A DNA stretch of 64,000 nucleotides from Sulfuracidifex tepidarius (lineage in GTDB: Archaea; Thermoproteota; Thermoprotei_A; Sulfolobales; Sulfolobaceae). The notes beneath the pieces are model-generated. The model saw nothing but the letters and a program-made list of their open reading frames with translations. It searched no databases and was not told the DNA's origin. The DNA lies in assembly GCF_008326425.1 (NCBI RefSeq), contig NZ_AP018929.1:1378875-1442874 (forward strand). Direction: 5' to 3'. A program made the position numbers and the translations under genes. Below are positions 1-8,416 of the stretch, one piece after another (the first letter of the stretch is position 1; each line of letters opens with the position of its first letter).

Positions 1-256
1 CGGGAGTCTCTATGACTACCTTATGAAAGTTCATTGCTCCTCCACCTATTCCACCACCGAAACTTAGTCTCCTTTCGAAAATAACCGTCTTCTTGCCTGC
101 CTTCGCCAAGTAATACGCAGCGGTCATCCCCGAAGGACCGGCTCCTACTATTACTACGTCTGAATCGACAATACTCATCCAATCTTCCATTGTGTACTTT
201 ATGATGTATTGACTTATCTTTTTCTCATCAACCTGCTTTATCCTAATCTGTTCCAT
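1..256 (-). CDS. thi4: Thiamine thiazole synthase Thi4, 5' part only
   Basis: The gene runs off the left edge; about 85 N-terminal residues are present, starting at ATG 254-256. They show a Rossmann dinucleotide-binding segment ([21 protein letters not shown]) followed by [15 protein letters not shown], the signature of the Thi4 family. Archaeal Thi4 makes the adenylated thiazole carboxylate precursor of thiamine from NAD and glycine, with sulfide as sulfur source or with its own Cys as donor; the deciding residue lies outside the window. It shares a promoter-proximal element with thiC (46741), which supports a thiamine role. A generic FAD-dependent oxidoreductase is the alternative. Confidence 0.88.
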   Translation of the reverse strand, partial: MEQIRIKQVDEKKISQYIIKYTMEDWMSIVDSDVVIVGAGPSGMTAAYYLAKAGKKTVIFERRLSFGGGIGGGAMNFHKVVIETP

Positions 257-270
257 AAGGAGAAGTCTTC

Positions 271-296
271 ATAACTAAGTTATAAAGTAACTTATA
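271..296 (-). promoter_or_regulatory. Thi-box: probable thiamine operator before thi4
   Basis: A 26-bp AT-rich element, 14 bases upstream of the thi4 start codon. It matches 24 of 26 positions of the element before thiC at 46704-46729. Its core is an inverted repeat TAAGTTA-N5-TAACTTA at 276-294. It overlaps the likely TATA and transcription start region, as expected for a repressor site. A thiamine-responsive repressor, ThiR (HTH joined to a ThiN domain), is known in archaea; linking it to this site is inference. Confidence 0.6.
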
Positions 297-345
297 AAAA
301 AGTAATCATTAATTAGTTTATTAATTACAATTACGAGTTATCTGC

Positions 346-555
346 ATGCCGTTAAGTATAGATTACGAAGCCAAATCAATAAAGTGCGACTGGTGTAAAA
401 ACGTAATTAAAGGAAAACCTTTAACTGTAAAGACGTGTTGCAACAATAAACCGTGGGTTTTCTGTAGTGAAAGGTGCTATAGACAATGGATGACGGAATG
501 GCTAAAGAGACAGGAACAAATAAAGGGAGGGAGAAAGGCAACGAAGTTACTGTAG
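346..555 (+). CDS. Small TRASH-like zinc-finger protein
   Basis: A 69-residue protein. Cysteines 14 and 17 (CDWC) and a later FCSERC pair (C-x3-C) give the C-x2-C...C-x3-C layout of TRASH/MYM-type treble-clef zinc fingers, which bind metal and often occur in metal-responsive proteins. A basic C-terminal tail follows. A TATA-like stretch near 311-323 sits about 26 bases before the ATG, so the mRNA is probably leaderless. The 3' end overlaps the start of ubiX by about 58 bases, so the two are probably one transcript. The specific function is unknown. Confidence 0.6.
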   Translation: MPLSIDYEAKSIKCDWCKNVIKGKPLTVKTCCNNKPWVFCSERCYRQWMTEWLKRQEQIKGGRKATKLL

Positions 556-1112
556 CTATAACGGGAGCTAGCGGAATAATATATGGTCTGAGAACAGTAG
601 AGGAGCTTGTAAAGTTAGGATACAGGCCCATGGTAATTTTATCGAGGGAAGCAGAGAAGGTGGCTAGAATAGAGAACGGTTTCGATTTGAGGCAGAAAAT
701 AGGTGAACTCGCTTCCTTCTTCATGGAGGAAGAGATTGACGCACCCATGTCGAGCTCAAGCTACACTGTCTGGACTTTAGGGATGGCTATAATACCCTGT
801 AGCGTTAAAAGCATGGCTGAGATAGCGAACGGAATAGCATCAAACTTGGTCTCCCGTGCTGCTCTAAATTACGTAAGGACAGGAGGAAAGCTAGTTCTAG
901 TAGTTAGGGAGACGCCCCTCGGTGCGATAGAGCTTGAAAATGCACTGAAGCTCGCCAGACTCGGCGTGATTTTCTTACCTGCTTCACCGGGTTTTTACAC
1001 CATGCCTAAGAGCATTGATGACATGGTCAACTTCGTTGTAGGAAAAACTTTAGATATGTTAGGAATAAAACATGAAATTTATAATAAATGGAAAGGAACA
1101 AGAGTTTTATAA
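498..1112 (+). CDS. ubiX: Flavin prenyltransferase UbiX
   Basis: UbiX attaches a dimethylallyl group to FMN to make prenylated FMN, the cofactor of UbiD-type decarboxylases. The sequence has the N-terminal ITGASG flavoprotein motif, an SSSSYTVWTLGMAIIPCS segment, and a late VRETPLGAIELENALKLA that matches the family's phosphate-binding RETPL motif. Length, about 204 residues, is normal. The start is uncertain: ATG at 486 or 498 both precede the conserved region by about 20 residues and lie inside the upstream zinc-finger gene. No ubiD lies in the window, so its partner is encoded elsewhere. Confidence 0.87.
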   Translation: MAKETGTNKGREKGNEVTVAITGASGIIYGLRTVEELVKLGYRPMVILSREAEKVARIENGFDLRQKIGELASFFMEEEIDAPMSSSSYTVWTLGMAIIPCSVKSMAEIANGIASNLVSRAALNYVRTGGKLVLVVRETPLGAIELENALKLARLGVIFLPASPGFYTMPKSIDDMVNFVVGKTLDMLGIKHEIYNKWKGTRVL

Positions 1113-1496
1113 AATGTCTATGTCCTTCTTTCCGAACTTCTTAGAGATTATGTCCTTGACTTTGTCTACCTCATCGTCTCCGGTTAAGTCTTTCTCTATG
1201 TCGTCATCAGTCTTCCTTGCGTTAGCATAGGCGCAACGATTTCCAGGGAGAAGTGCTCTCTTCTCACAGTAAGCGTATTGGCAGTCTCCTGTGATACAAG
1301 TATCTCCTACCCACCTGCACCAGCCAACTTTTTGAGGATTTCCCTTATTGTATTTCTGCTGTATTAGTAGGGCTTTCTTGTTACACCTAAAATAGGGACA
1401 TAGATAGTTACACTTTCCGCCTAACGGTAGAGGTTTTGGCTCTCCCTGAAGGGAAGCCTTATCATTAAAGCGAACTTTATTTGGCTGATCTCTCAA
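1107..1496 (-). CDS. Cysteine-rich conserved hypothetical protein
   Basis: A 129-residue protein I do not recognise by name. Eight cysteines lie between residues 29 and 88 (29, 33, 38, 60, 67, 72, 77, 88), interspersed with aromatic residues, and the C-terminal 40 residues are charged and likely helical. This pattern suggests metal binding, either zinc or an iron-sulfur cluster. It converges on ubiX with a 6-base overlap of coding ends and lies 33 bases beyond the endA stop, so it may be the last gene of the glyS-endA transcript. Confidence 0.6.
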   Translation of the reverse strand: MRDQPNKVRFNDKASLQGEPKPLPLGGKCNYLCPYFRCNKKALLIQQKYNKGNPQKVGWCRWVGDTCITGDCQYAYCEKRALLPGNRCAYANARKTDDDIEKDLTGDDEVDKVKDIISKKFGKKDIDIL

Positions 1497-1529
1497 GTAG
1501 ACTAACCCCCGTTTAACCTTTATATCAAG

Positions 1530-2075
1530 TTACATTTTTACCCATTTAAACATTGTGTACTTTATGAGTTCCTTTTTGAGATCTACCATAGCTAGAACCA
1601 AGGTCTTCCTAGTGCTATGAGATACCCTGCCGAAACTCATGAGTTCTAAAGGAGATATCTCGTTGTTTATATCCAACGCTATGACTACGAAAGGAGCATG
1701 CTCTATGCCCGGACCCATCGTGTAAACAGCGAAGTCTGCTCCGAACTTGATTCCAGACCTAACGATGAACTTCTTTTTCCTTAAATCCGAGTACACAGCG
1801 TAAAGCACATTGAACCTATCTACAGTAGCCAAAGCATGTTTAGTCAGCTCATCCTTAGTCACTTTCTTCCCATCTAAGTTGACTATCTCTAACCCAAAGT
1901 TTTCCATTAGGTATAAGGATTCCACAAAGGATAACTCTAAAGGCCTGTCGACCTCCTCAGGTCCCTTTGGCTTAGGAACTCCCAGAGGCTTACCGAAGAA
2001 ACCTTTCTTATAAATCTCTCTTGCATCTTCTATGTTAACTACCACAACTCTGTTCTCCAGCAATATACCTTGCAT
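1530..2075 (-). CDS. endA: tRNA-splicing endonuclease catalytic subunit EndA
   Basis: EndA cuts introns from pre-tRNA (and rRNA) at bulge-helix-bulge sites. The 181-residue length matches crenarchaeal catalytic subunits. The catalytic triad is visible in order: Tyr118 (AVYTMGPG), His126 (IEHAPFVV) and Lys157 (SHSTRKTLVLA). Crenarchaeal enzymes work as a heterotetramer with a second, non-catalytic subunit, not seen here. The ATG follows the stop of the preceding gene without a gap, so it is translated from the glyS operon. Confidence 0.9.
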   Translation of the reverse strand: MQGILLENRVVVVNIEDAREIYKKGFFGKPLGVPKPKGPEEVDRPLELSFVESLYLMENFGLEIVNLDGKKVTKDELTKHALATVDRFNVLYAVYSDLRKKKFIVRSGIKFGADFAVYTMGPGIEHAPFVVIALDINNEISPLELMSFGRVSHSTRKTLVLAMVDLKKELIKYTMFKWVKM

Positions 2076-2720
2076 TCAGCTCCTCTCAAAGGCCAGATAC
2101 GTCAAAGTGTCAGACGATACCTTTAACAAGTCCTCCGAGTCTTCTAACCTATCCGCAACGTCCTTAGCTAACATGATATAGACCAGATCATTTCCGCTCT
2201 TCTCATACAGCTTAAGCTCGAAGCTTCTATAAAGCTCGTCTACTTCCTCTTCCATCTTCACTATCGCCTTAGAGCTCTCCAAGCTTTTGGAAGGATTTAC
2301 CGACAATAGCCTAATGGATTCACTAAGCTGAGTTATGCTAGCCATCAACTTCTCCACCATGACTACAAGCAATCTATAAGTCACTCCGTCCATCTTGTTC
2401 CCTCTTGAGAGGATAACACTGTATCTGTATCCTGCTGCATCTATGTTCTGAGCGCTCTTCTCAAGGTTATTGAGAATCTCCAAGTAAAGATCTCCGTCCT
2501 GAATTGCTTCCCTTACTCTTATGATATATTCACCGAGCTTATACTTAGAAATCTCTACGTCGTCTTTCACGCTACTTATCTTTGAGTAAACTTGGAGAGG
2601 ATTAACGCTTAAGTTTTCGTTTGTCATCAGCTCGTAAAGAATTCTCATCTCATCGAGTACCTTAGTGCATATCTGTTGCAGTTGTTCCTCTATTGTGAGG
2701 TTAGCTAATCCACTACCCAT
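2076..2720 (-). CDS. DUF47/PhoU-like helical protein
   Basis: A 214-residue, nearly all-helical acidic protein. Length, heptad-like charge pattern and the repeated EEVDELYRSFELKLYE-type helix resemble the DUF47 family (PhoU relatives, often paired with phosphate transporters). No phosphate transporter is adjacent here; the gene sits between endA and two Sulfolobales-specific genes in the glyS operon. The assignment rests on overall resemblance, not a diagnostic motif. Confidence 0.5.
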   Translation of the reverse strand: MGSGLANLTIEEQLQQICTKVLDEMRILYELMTNENLSVNPLQVYSKISSVKDDVEISKYKLGEYIIRVREAIQDGDLYLEILNNLEKSAQNIDAAGYRYSVILSRGNKMDGVTYRLLVVMVEKLMASITQLSESIRLLSVNPSKSLESSKAIVKMEEEVDELYRSFELKLYEKSGNDLVYIMLAKDVADRLEDSEDLLKVSSDTLTYLAFERS

Positions 2721-2743
2721 CGCTATAATTCGTGATAAAGGGT

Positions 2744-3142
2744 TTAAAAACTAAATCTTGAAATGCTGTTTAAAATTCTTTGTAATTGATCTAAATCTTT
2801 TTCCAAATCGTTAGTTATTCCCCTCCTGTTCATGTTCTCCTTCAATTGATTTATTGTATCTTTTTCCTCCTTAAGTCCAACTACCATCAGGTAGTTAAGT
2901 ATTCCCAAAGCTTCCTCCTTAGTCTGCTTCTCGTTCATAAAATCAACGTTCTGAGTTATCACTGTGATACCCCTCTCAAGGTCCCTTCTGAGCCTTCGCA
3001 TCCTCTTTATTACCCTCTCAGCTTTATCTACATCGAAGTCAGGTATGCTGACCATGTTCTCCAGTTCCTCGAGATAGAAGGAATGATCCTTTATTATGGT
3101 CTCGAACTCAAAGAGGACTCTGCTGACCTTAATGTCGCTCAT
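2744..3142 (-). CDS. Conserved hypothetical coiled-coil protein
   Basis: A 132-residue protein with no recognised domain. It is rich in Glu, Lys and Arg with long predicted helices (for example around RVIKRMRRLRRDLERG) and no cysteines, signal peptide or membrane segment. It overlaps the upstream gene (3139-3486) by 4 bases, so the two are translationally coupled. With the DUF47-like gene it forms a pair of helical proteins of unknown role inside an aminoacyl-tRNA synthetase/tRNA splicing operon. Confidence 0.6.
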   Translation of the reverse strand: MSDIKVSRVLFEFETIIKDHSFYLEELENMVSIPDFDVDKAERVIKRMRRLRRDLERGITVITQNVDFMNEKQTKEEALGILNYLMVVGLKEEKDTINQLKENMNRRGITNDLEKDLDQLQRILNSISRFSF

Positions 3143-3486
3143 TGAGCTGCCCTCACTGTCACCGTGCTGTTATCCACCAGCCCTAGCTCTATCATATCGG
3201 GAGAACTCGCCCATATCTCATAGTCGACTATTCCGTCTTGAACCACTGCCTTGAATTTCTCCCTCCTTCCTTTGACAGATATTTCCAACTCTCCCTTTAT
3301 TGAAAGCTCATTAGCCAGCTTGGTAGATAAGAGTATAGTTCCCTTTCCCACATCTGCCCTCTTTCTAATTTTAACTCTCTTCTCTTTCGGACCTTGCTTG
3401 GTGTTTCCTTTCAACGCTGATGCAGGAGGTATCACGTTCACGAGAGACTTGACGTCTACCTTCTTCTCCTCTTTGTCCTCACTCAT
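3139..3486 (-). CDS. Conserved hypothetical protein, beta-rich C-terminal domain
   Basis: A 115-residue protein. Residues 1-45 are charged and probably disordered (EDKEEKK, then [10 protein letters not shown]). Residues 46-115 look like a small beta barrel ([41 protein letters not shown]), reminiscent of double-psi or AbrB-like barrels, but I cannot assign a family. It overlaps the glyS stop by 8 bases and the next gene by 4, so it is firmly part of the operon. Confidence 0.6.
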   Translation of the reverse strand: MSEDKEEKKVDVKSLVNVIPPASALKGNTKQGPKEKRVKIRKRADVGKGTILLSTKLANELSIKGELEISVKGRREKFKAVVQDGIVDYEIWASSPDMIELGLVDNSTVTVRAAQ

Positions 3487-5194
3487 TACTACTCGCCTTT
3501 TCCCCTAACGTACTTAGCTCTATTCCGTTAAATAGCTTTTCTAAAGAGTCGACCAAGGAGTCCATTTTAACTCTGACTTGATCCCAGGAGTCCCTGTCAC
3601 GTATCGTGACTGTTGAGTCATCTATTGATTGAGGGTCCACTGTGATGTCGAAGGGAACCCCTATCTCGTCTGCCCTAGCATATCTCTTACCTATGCTTCC
3701 ACCCTCGTCGTAAAGTACATCGAATCTCTTGGAAAGGTTAAGGTATATGTCCTTTGCCTTGTTCACTATCTCTCCTTTCTCTAGGAGGGGAAAGACAGCT
3801 ACGTCGTACGGAGCGAGGTCTTTAGGTAATGACAGTATCACCCTATCCTTCCTTTCCCTGTAGGAATTGACCACGACTAGATAAAGGGATCTCTCGACTC
3901 CAAATGAGGGTTCCACCACATGAGGGAAGAACTTCTCCCCGCTAACTTTCTCCTCTCTTTCTATTATGGAGACTACCGATGAAATGGGTACCGACCCAAC
4001 TGTTACGTTCTTCTTGAGCATCTCCTCTACCTCTTCCACTGTAGCGTTGCTTATCCTCTTCATGATATCTTTTGCCTCAGGCAAGGAAGAAATCTTCTGT
4101 CTGTTCACTATGACGCTCTTCTTCTTCACAACCATTGGCTTATCATATTTCTTGAACACGGAAAGATCCTGTCCGCTTACCCTTGAATGACCAGAAAGGT
4201 CGTAGTCTCCCCTGTAAGCATGACCCGATATCTCCACCTTCTCACCTCCTACTATAGCTATCTGATCGAAAGTTTGCTTCGAATAGTGAGCTCTTTCTTG
4301 AGGTAATTTCTCTTCAAAGTAGAACTCGTTTATACCTAGATCACTCACGAATTGGGACGCTCTGGCCATCCAATATGCCATCCAAGGGTGAATTACTATC
4401 TTCTCGTCCACAAGTTCCCTTATCGTGAAGGAGTCCAGATCTTGTCTTCCCTGCTCCTTGGTTTGAGCTTTCAGTACGTTTACCTTAACGTTCTCTATGC
4501 CTTCTAATGGTACGCTCTCGTCTTTAGGGTCCATAAAGAACTCTACTTCCATGATGGAGAATTCCCTCATTCTCACGAGACCTTGCCTCGGTGATATTTC
4601 GTTCCTAGCGACCCGTCCTATTTGCGCTATCCCTACGGGTAACCTCTGTCTGTAACTTTCATATACTCTCTTGAAGGCTGTGAACATTCCTTGGGCCGTC
4701 TCAGGTCTCAAGAAGCCCCTTTCTCCTGTGTATGGACCTATAGTAGTCTCGAACAGGAGGTTGAAGTACCTCACGTCTCCGAGATCTCCACTACAACTGG
4801 GACATTTGATCCCGTTTTCCTTAATTACCGAATTGAGTTGGTCTGCAGTGAAAGACTCAAAGCTCTTGTGTAGTATCTCCTCAACTAGGTGATCTGCACG
4901 GTAAACTTTGTGACACTTATTGCATTGAACTACTGGATCAGTGAAGTTCTTCAGGTGTCCGCTAGCCTCAAATACCTTCTCTGGAGTGATCATAGGAGTT
5001 TCAACTTCGACTACCATTCCCGCAGTAGAGCCTATGAAGTGCTTCCTCCATAGCTTAACTATCTTGTTCTTTATTATTGTACCGACAGGACCTATGTCGT
5101 AAAGCCCTGCTATACCCCCATATATCTCATAAGAGGGCCAGAAAATTCCTCGCCTTTTTGCAAGTTCTACCGCTTTATTGTATACGTCACTCAC
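3479..5194 (-). CDS. glyS: Glycyl-tRNA synthetase
   Basis: A class II synthetase of the eukaryal/archaeal alpha2 type that charges tRNA-Gly. Visible features: N-terminal [21 protein letters not shown], an inserted zinc-binding segment with CNKC and CPSC pairs, motif 2 ([18 protein letters not shown]), and a C-terminal anticodon-binding domain. I place the start at GTG 5192-5194 (571 residues) because a palindromic TATA box at 5216-5223 is centred 25.5 bases upstream, as for a leaderless transcript. An ATG at 5233 would add 13 residues but lies upstream of that TATA box. It is the first gene of the reverse-strand operon to endA. Confidence 0.95.
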   Translation of the reverse strand: MSDVYNKAVELAKRRGIFWPSYEIYGGIAGLYDIGPVGTIIKNKIVKLWRKHFIGSTAGMVVEVETPMITPEKVFEASGHLKNFTDPVVQCNKCHKVYRADHLVEEILHKSFESFTADQLNSVIKENGIKCPSCSGDLGDVRYFNLLFETTIGPYTGERGFLRPETAQGMFTAFKRVYESYRQRLPVGIAQIGRVARNEISPRQGLVRMREFSIMEVEFFMDPKDESVPLEGIENVKVNVLKAQTKEQGRQDLDSFTIRELVDEKIVIHPWMAYWMARASQFVSDLGINEFYFEEKLPQERAHYSKQTFDQIAIVGGEKVEISGHAYRGDYDLSGHSRVSGQDLSVFKKYDKPMVVKKKSVIVNRQKISSLPEAKDIMKRISNATVEEVEEMLKKNVTVGSVPISSVVSIIEREEKVSGEKFFPHVVEPSFGVERSLYLVVVNSYRERKDRVILSLPKDLAPYDVAVFPLLEKGEIVNKAKDIYLNLSKRFDVLYDEGGSIGKRYARADEIGVPFDITVDPQSIDDSTVTIRDRDSWDQVRVKMDSLVDSLEKLFNGIELSTLGEKASSNE

Positions 5195-5215
5195 AAGAGT
5201 TAGACCTACAGAGAG

Positions 5216-5223
5216 TTTATAAA
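5216..5223. promoter_or_regulatory. Shared bidirectional TATA box, glyS / agmatinase
   Basis: TTTATAAA, a perfect palindrome centred at 5219.5. The agmatinase ATG (5245) lies 25.5 bases to the right and the glyS GTG (5194) 25.5 bases to the left. That equals the usual TATA-to-start distance of leaderless Sulfolobales genes in both directions, so one TATA box may serve both genes. Confidence 0.6.
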
Positions 5224-5244
5224 GTTCCTTCATTAAAACCTTCT

Positions 5245-6147
5245 ATGAGCGATTCTAGGCTTCTTTACCTAAATGAGAACGCTAGAAAGTTTGCCGGGTT
5301 CGAGAAGAGAGACTCTAGGTTTGTGATCCTTGGACTACCAATGGACATCACAAGTAGCTATAGACCTGGAAGTAGATTCGCCCCGTCTTATATAAGGGAA
5401 GCTACCCAATACATAGAGTTCTTCTCGCTCAGGTCTAACGTCGACATGGGAGAAATAGGATTTTACGATGCGGGAGACGTGATAATGCATCCGTCCTCTG
5501 TGGAAGAGAACATAAAGAGGATCTCGGAAGTCGTAAGTTACTATCAATCGCAGGGTAGAATCACTGTTTCGATCGGAGGAGAACACACGGTAACTGCAGG
5601 GATAATGAAGGGCGTTGTCAAGGAAAAGAGGAGCGGGATTTGCGTACTGAGCTTCGACGCTCATCTGGACTTGAGAGACGATTACATGGGATATAAATAC
5701 GATCACGCCTGCGTAATGAGGAGAGTATCCGAAATGGGAGTGAAGATTATTGAAGTTGCAAATAGAGCAGTAAGTAGGGAAGAAATTGAATATGCTAACA
5801 AAGAAGGCATACCTTTCATAACCTCCAAAGAGGTCAAATTGCTAGGTTATAGGGAGGTAGCAAAGAAGGTAAGCAAGTCCCTCGAGGAATGCTCTGCTAT
5901 ATACATCTCATACGACATGGATGGAATAGATCCGAGCTTTGCCCCTGGAGTCGCAACACCTGAGCCTGAAGGAATAGATCCTACAACTGTAATGGACATA
6001 ATGTCACTAGTGGTAGACGATAGGGTAGTAGGATATGACGTTGTAGAAGTTTCACCTCCTTTCGATCCATCTGGAATAACATCTGTACTTGGATCAAAAC
6101 TCATACTAGAGACTGCAGCAGCGATAGTTAAGGCTTCTAAAAAATGA
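5245..6147 (+). CDS. speB: Agmatinase / arginase-family ureohydrolase
   Basis: A 300-residue manganese ureohydrolase, probably converting agmatine to putrescine and urea. Metal-binding motifs are in order: [21 protein letters not shown] and [14 protein letters not shown]. The ATG at 5245 lies 25.5 bases from the TATA box centre; the reading frame is open further upstream but that part overlaps glyS. Archaeal members act in polyamine synthesis. Arginase or another guanidino hydrolase cannot be excluded from sequence alone. Confidence 0.87.
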   Translation: MSDSRLLYLNENARKFAGFEKRDSRFVILGLPMDITSSYRPGSRFAPSYIREATQYIEFFSLRSNVDMGEIGFYDAGDVIMHPSSVEENIKRISEVVSYYQSQGRITVSIGGEHTVTAGIMKGVVKEKRSGICVLSFDAHLDLRDDYMGYKYDHACVMRRVSEMGVKIIEVANRAVSREEIEYANKEGIPFITSKEVKLLGYREVAKKVSKSLEECSAIYISYDMDGIDPSFAPGVATPEPEGIDPTTVMDIMSLVVDDRVVGYDVVEVSPPFDPSGITSVLGSKLILETAAAIVKASKK

Positions 6148-6313
6148 CTTATCTTTCCCTATTAGGAGAAGTTGAGCCAATGATGCATAAGAGAAATTAA
6201 GAGAAAAGAAAGAGAGAAAATTTTTGTTAGTTGGGATCTTAAAGGCTCTATGTTAAGTGCGAGACCAAAATGATCGTCTTTTAGAGGACTTAAAGAATGA
6301 AGAAGAAAAATGT

Positions 6314-6460
6314 CTAGATTGCCTTCACAGTTTTTATGCCAGACTTTCTTACCATGTAAATTATCTTGTAACCACAGTAAGGGCACCTGATACCAGGCAG
6401 GACTTTAAGCTGGTCGTCACCAAAGGTCTTCCAACACTTCCCACATCTATAAGTTGCCAT
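6314..6460 (-). CDS. rpoP: DNA-directed RNA polymerase subunit P (Rpo12)
   Basis: A 48-residue zinc-ribbon subunit of archaeal RNA polymerase, homologous to eukaryotic Rpb12. The translation begins [19 protein letters not shown], continues with [15 protein letters not shown] and ends KTVKAI. The two CxxC pairs bind zinc; the [14 protein letters not shown] and VRK signature is diagnostic. The TATA-like TTAAAAATATA at 6481-6490 (reverse strand) is about 26 bases before the ATG, so the mRNA is likely leaderless. A T-rich tract follows the stop. Confidence 0.93.
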   Translation of the reverse strand: MATYRCGKCWKTFGDDQLKVLPGIRCPYCGYKIIYMVRKSGIKTVKAI

Positions 6461-6555
6461 GGGGTAAAGAGTAGAACGTCTATATTTTTAAGCTTTTCAT
6501 CTGATCAGGAACGGAAAAGTTAAAAATAGAGGATCACTTAACTTCATATTTGAGA

Positions 6556-6858
6556 ATGGCAGATAATCTGTGCGGAGGTTTACCCGCAGATATATGTGAA
6601 CAACTAAATAAAGAAGAACAATTTATAAAAATTAAATTAGAGAAAAGAAGGTATGGAAAAGAAGTTACTATAATAGAAGGTCTAGCTGATTCTGAAGACG
6701 AACTTAGAAAGAAAGCATCCGAGCTTAAATCTAAGTTGGCTGCTGGAGGAACAGTTAAAGACGGAAAGATAATAATTCAAGGGGATCACAGGGATAAGGC
6801 AAGAGAGATTCTAATAAAAATGGGGTATCCTGAATCTAATATTCTAACGATAGAGTAG
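6556..6858 (+). CDS. Translation initiation factor SUI1/eIF1 (aIF1)
   Basis: A 100-residue SUI1-domain protein that acts at the small ribosomal subunit in start-codon selection. The family core [14 protein letters not shown], the [22 protein letters not shown] block and a C-terminal [15 protein letters not shown] are clear. The TATA-like TAAAAATA at 6521-6528 is centred about 31 bases before ATG 6556. A TTG at 6550, in frame, is at exactly 25.5 bases but is a less likely start. It diverges from rpoP. Confidence 0.92.
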   Translation: MADNLCGGLPADICEQLNKEEQFIKIKLEKRRYGKEVTIIEGLADSEDELRKKASELKSKLAAGGTVKDGKIIIQGDHRDKAREILIKMGYPESNILTIE

Positions 6859-7044
6859 ATAATTTTGGTATATTATTAATGATTACTAGTTTATCATCAA
6901 AGATAATGTTTCTTTAAATATATCTCGTGATATCACTTAGCTTCTTTTTTCATCCAAGCCCGTGAAGGAGGGATAAAGAAACAGAAAGAACTGAGAGTAA
7001 AATTTTCTTATAAAGAAAAATAGTAATAGAAAAAAAAGAAATAT

Positions 7045-7977
7045 TTATTGAGTGGGAATTTGTATCTTTAGTTCATTAATTAACTCCTTATATCTATTCC
7101 TTACTGTCACTTCCGTAACTCCAGCGACTTGAGCTATTTCCTTCTGTGTCCTTCTATCGTCGTTCTGAAGTGCAGCTATGTAGATTGCGGCTGCAGCCAG
7201 ACCTGCAGGGTCCTTCCCTGCAGTGAGTCCTACGTTTTTAGCCTTATCAAGAATTTCAGCCGCAGTCTTCATTACAGCTCCGCTCAATCTAAGAAGTGAG
7301 CCTATCCTAGTGACATAATCTTTTGAATCGCTTACAGGAACTTCAACGTCAAGTTCTCTCAATAGCAGCCTATAGCACCTTGCTACTTCCTTCCTATTTG
7401 CCTTAGTAAATTGAGATATCTCATCTAGTGTTCTGGCTATCTTCATTCTTCTGCATGCAGCATAGATAGCTGCTGCAACAACGCTCTCTATGCTCCTTCC
7501 TCTTACTAAACCCTTCTCTACTGCCTTCCTGTAAATCAGTGCAGCCTCGTCCTTAACTGATTTAGGTAAATTGAGAAGATTTCCAATACGCTCTAGCTCA
7601 TTCATTGCTTGGGCTAAGTTACGATCTATTGAGCTCTGAATCCTAGCCCTTATCTGCCATTTTCTCCATCTAAGAGCTTCAAGTCTCCTACGTGGGTCTA
7701 AAGTCCTACCCATTGCGTCCTTATCCTTCCAATCTATTAGGGTTGAAAGACCCCTATCATGTATAGTTTGATTTAAAGGACCTCCAACTCTGCTTCTCTT
7801 CTCTTTCTCTTCTGGAGTGAAAGCCCTCCACTCTGGGCCTTGATCTATAGCCCTCTCTTCTATTACCTCGCCCGTTTCAGTACATATATATTCTCCCCTT
7901 TCCGCATCGAAAACTATTTTATCTTGAGGACAAATAGAGGAAGCAGACTGAGAATCCTTTTCTGAATCTTGAGACAT
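7045..7977 (-). CDS. tfb: Transcription initiation factor B (TFB)
   Basis: The archaeal TFIIB homologue that bridges TBP-DNA and RNA polymerase. The 310 residues include an N-terminal ribbon, the B-reader/linker ([38 protein letters not shown]), and two cyclin repeats ending in the BRE-contacting helix-turn-helix ([19 protein letters not shown]). The ribbon keeps only two cysteines (SSICPQDK and YICTETGE); this is also the state of Sulfolobus TFB1, so it is not a broken gene. I choose ATG 7975-7977, which is preceded by AGGTGGTC, over an upstream ATG at 8061. Confidence 0.95.
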   Translation of the reverse strand: MSQDSEKDSQSASSICPQDKIVFDAERGEYICTETGEVIEERAIDQGPEWRAFTPEEKEKRSRVGGPLNQTIHDRGLSTLIDWKDKDAMGRTLDPRRRLEALRWRKWQIRARIQSSIDRNLAQAMNELERIGNLLNLPKSVKDEAALIYRKAVEKGLVRGRSIESVVAAAIYAACRRMKIARTLDEISQFTKANRKEVARCYRLLLRELDVEVPVSDSKDYVTRIGSLLRLSGAVMKTAAEILDKAKNVGLTAGKDPAGLAAAAIYIAALQNDDRRTQKEIAQVAGVTEVTVRNRYKELINELKIQIPTQ

Positions 7978-7996
7978 GTGTTGACCACCTAGAGGA

Positions 7997-8013
7997 TTGC
8001 GGAACACCCGCAA
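7997..8013. promoter_or_regulatory. Perfect inverted repeat in the tfb promoter/leader
   Basis: TTGCGG-N5-CCGCAA, unusually GC-rich for an intergenic region here. It lies 20 bases upstream of the tfb ATG and directly beside a TATA-like AAGTTTAAAAGG (8015-8026, reverse strand). If that TATA box is used, the repeat lies between TATA and transcription start, an operator position. If the more distal TTTAAATATT (about 8036-8046) is used, it would form an RNA hairpin before the ribosome site. Confidence 0.45.
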
Positions 8014-8163
8014 ACCTTTTAAACTTATGTATTCATAATATTTAAAGGTTTCGGTATTCATTTATATTGTTCTTTATGCTGTCACTTCACGTTAACTTGA
8101 CGTAATTTAGGACATAACAAATTGAGAAAAAGTTTTAAATGTTGTTACAGCGAGTATCAGTTT

Positions 8164-8236
8164 AGCCGGGTAGTCTAGCGGCCAAGGATCTAGGGCTTTG
8201 GCCCCTGGGACCAGGGTTCGAATCCCTGCCCGGCTA
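8164..8236 (+). tRNA. tRNA-Gln (TTG)
   Basis: A 73-nt cloverleaf. The acceptor stem AGCCGGG pairs with CCCGGCT (8229-8235). The T arm is CAGGG-TTCGAAT-CCCTG. The anticodon loop CTTTGGC (8196-8202) gives anticodon TTG at 8198-8200, which reads CAA and by modification or wobble CAG. The CCA end is not encoded and no intron is seen. A TATA-like AGTTTTAAATG lies about 30 bases upstream. Confidence 0.95.
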
Positions 8237-8245
8237 TTATGTCCC

Positions 8246-8260
8246 GCGAGGATCCCTCGC
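8246..8260 (+). terminator. Stem-loop and T-run after tRNA-Gln
   Basis: GCGAGG-ATC-CCTCGC, a perfect 6-bp stem beginning 10 bases after the tRNA, followed at 8271-8276 by ATTTTT. Archaeal termination relies mostly on the T-run; the hairpin may instead guide 3' processing of the tRNA. Confidence 0.45.
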
Positions 8261-8299
8261 CTTGGCCTCTATTTTTAAGGTAGGTCTCTATAATCTTCT

Positions 8300-8416
8300 C
8301 TAAGGGTTCTCCTTAATGGTACCTCCGCTTACCGCTAGACATATTCTGTGTAATGTAAACATGATAACGCCCTTAACCTCTTTAACATAGAATTTAGAAT
8401 CGATATAGATAGGCAT
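8300..8416 (-). CDS. Possible 38-residue small protein
   Basis: An ATG-initiated frame (ATG 8414-8416) translating as MPIYIDSKFYVKEVKGV... and ending GGTIKENP. A TATA-like CATAAAAACTT lies about 30 bases upstream on the reverse strand. I do not recognise the product. A frame this short could easily be chance, so this is only a candidate, listed because it is the sole coding-like feature in the gap. Confidence 0.2.
   Translation of the reverse strand: MPIYIDSKFYVKEVKGVIMFTLHRICLAVSGGTIKENP

Noticed and set aside
6859-7044. Possible C/D-box or other small RNA between SUI1 and tfb
   Set aside because: No convincing C and D box pair or stable stem was found on either strand.
7870-7977. TFB zinc ribbon missing two cysteines, looking like a damaged gene
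   Set aside because: Sulfolobus TFB1 as I recall it has the same reduced ribbon, and the rest of the protein is intact.
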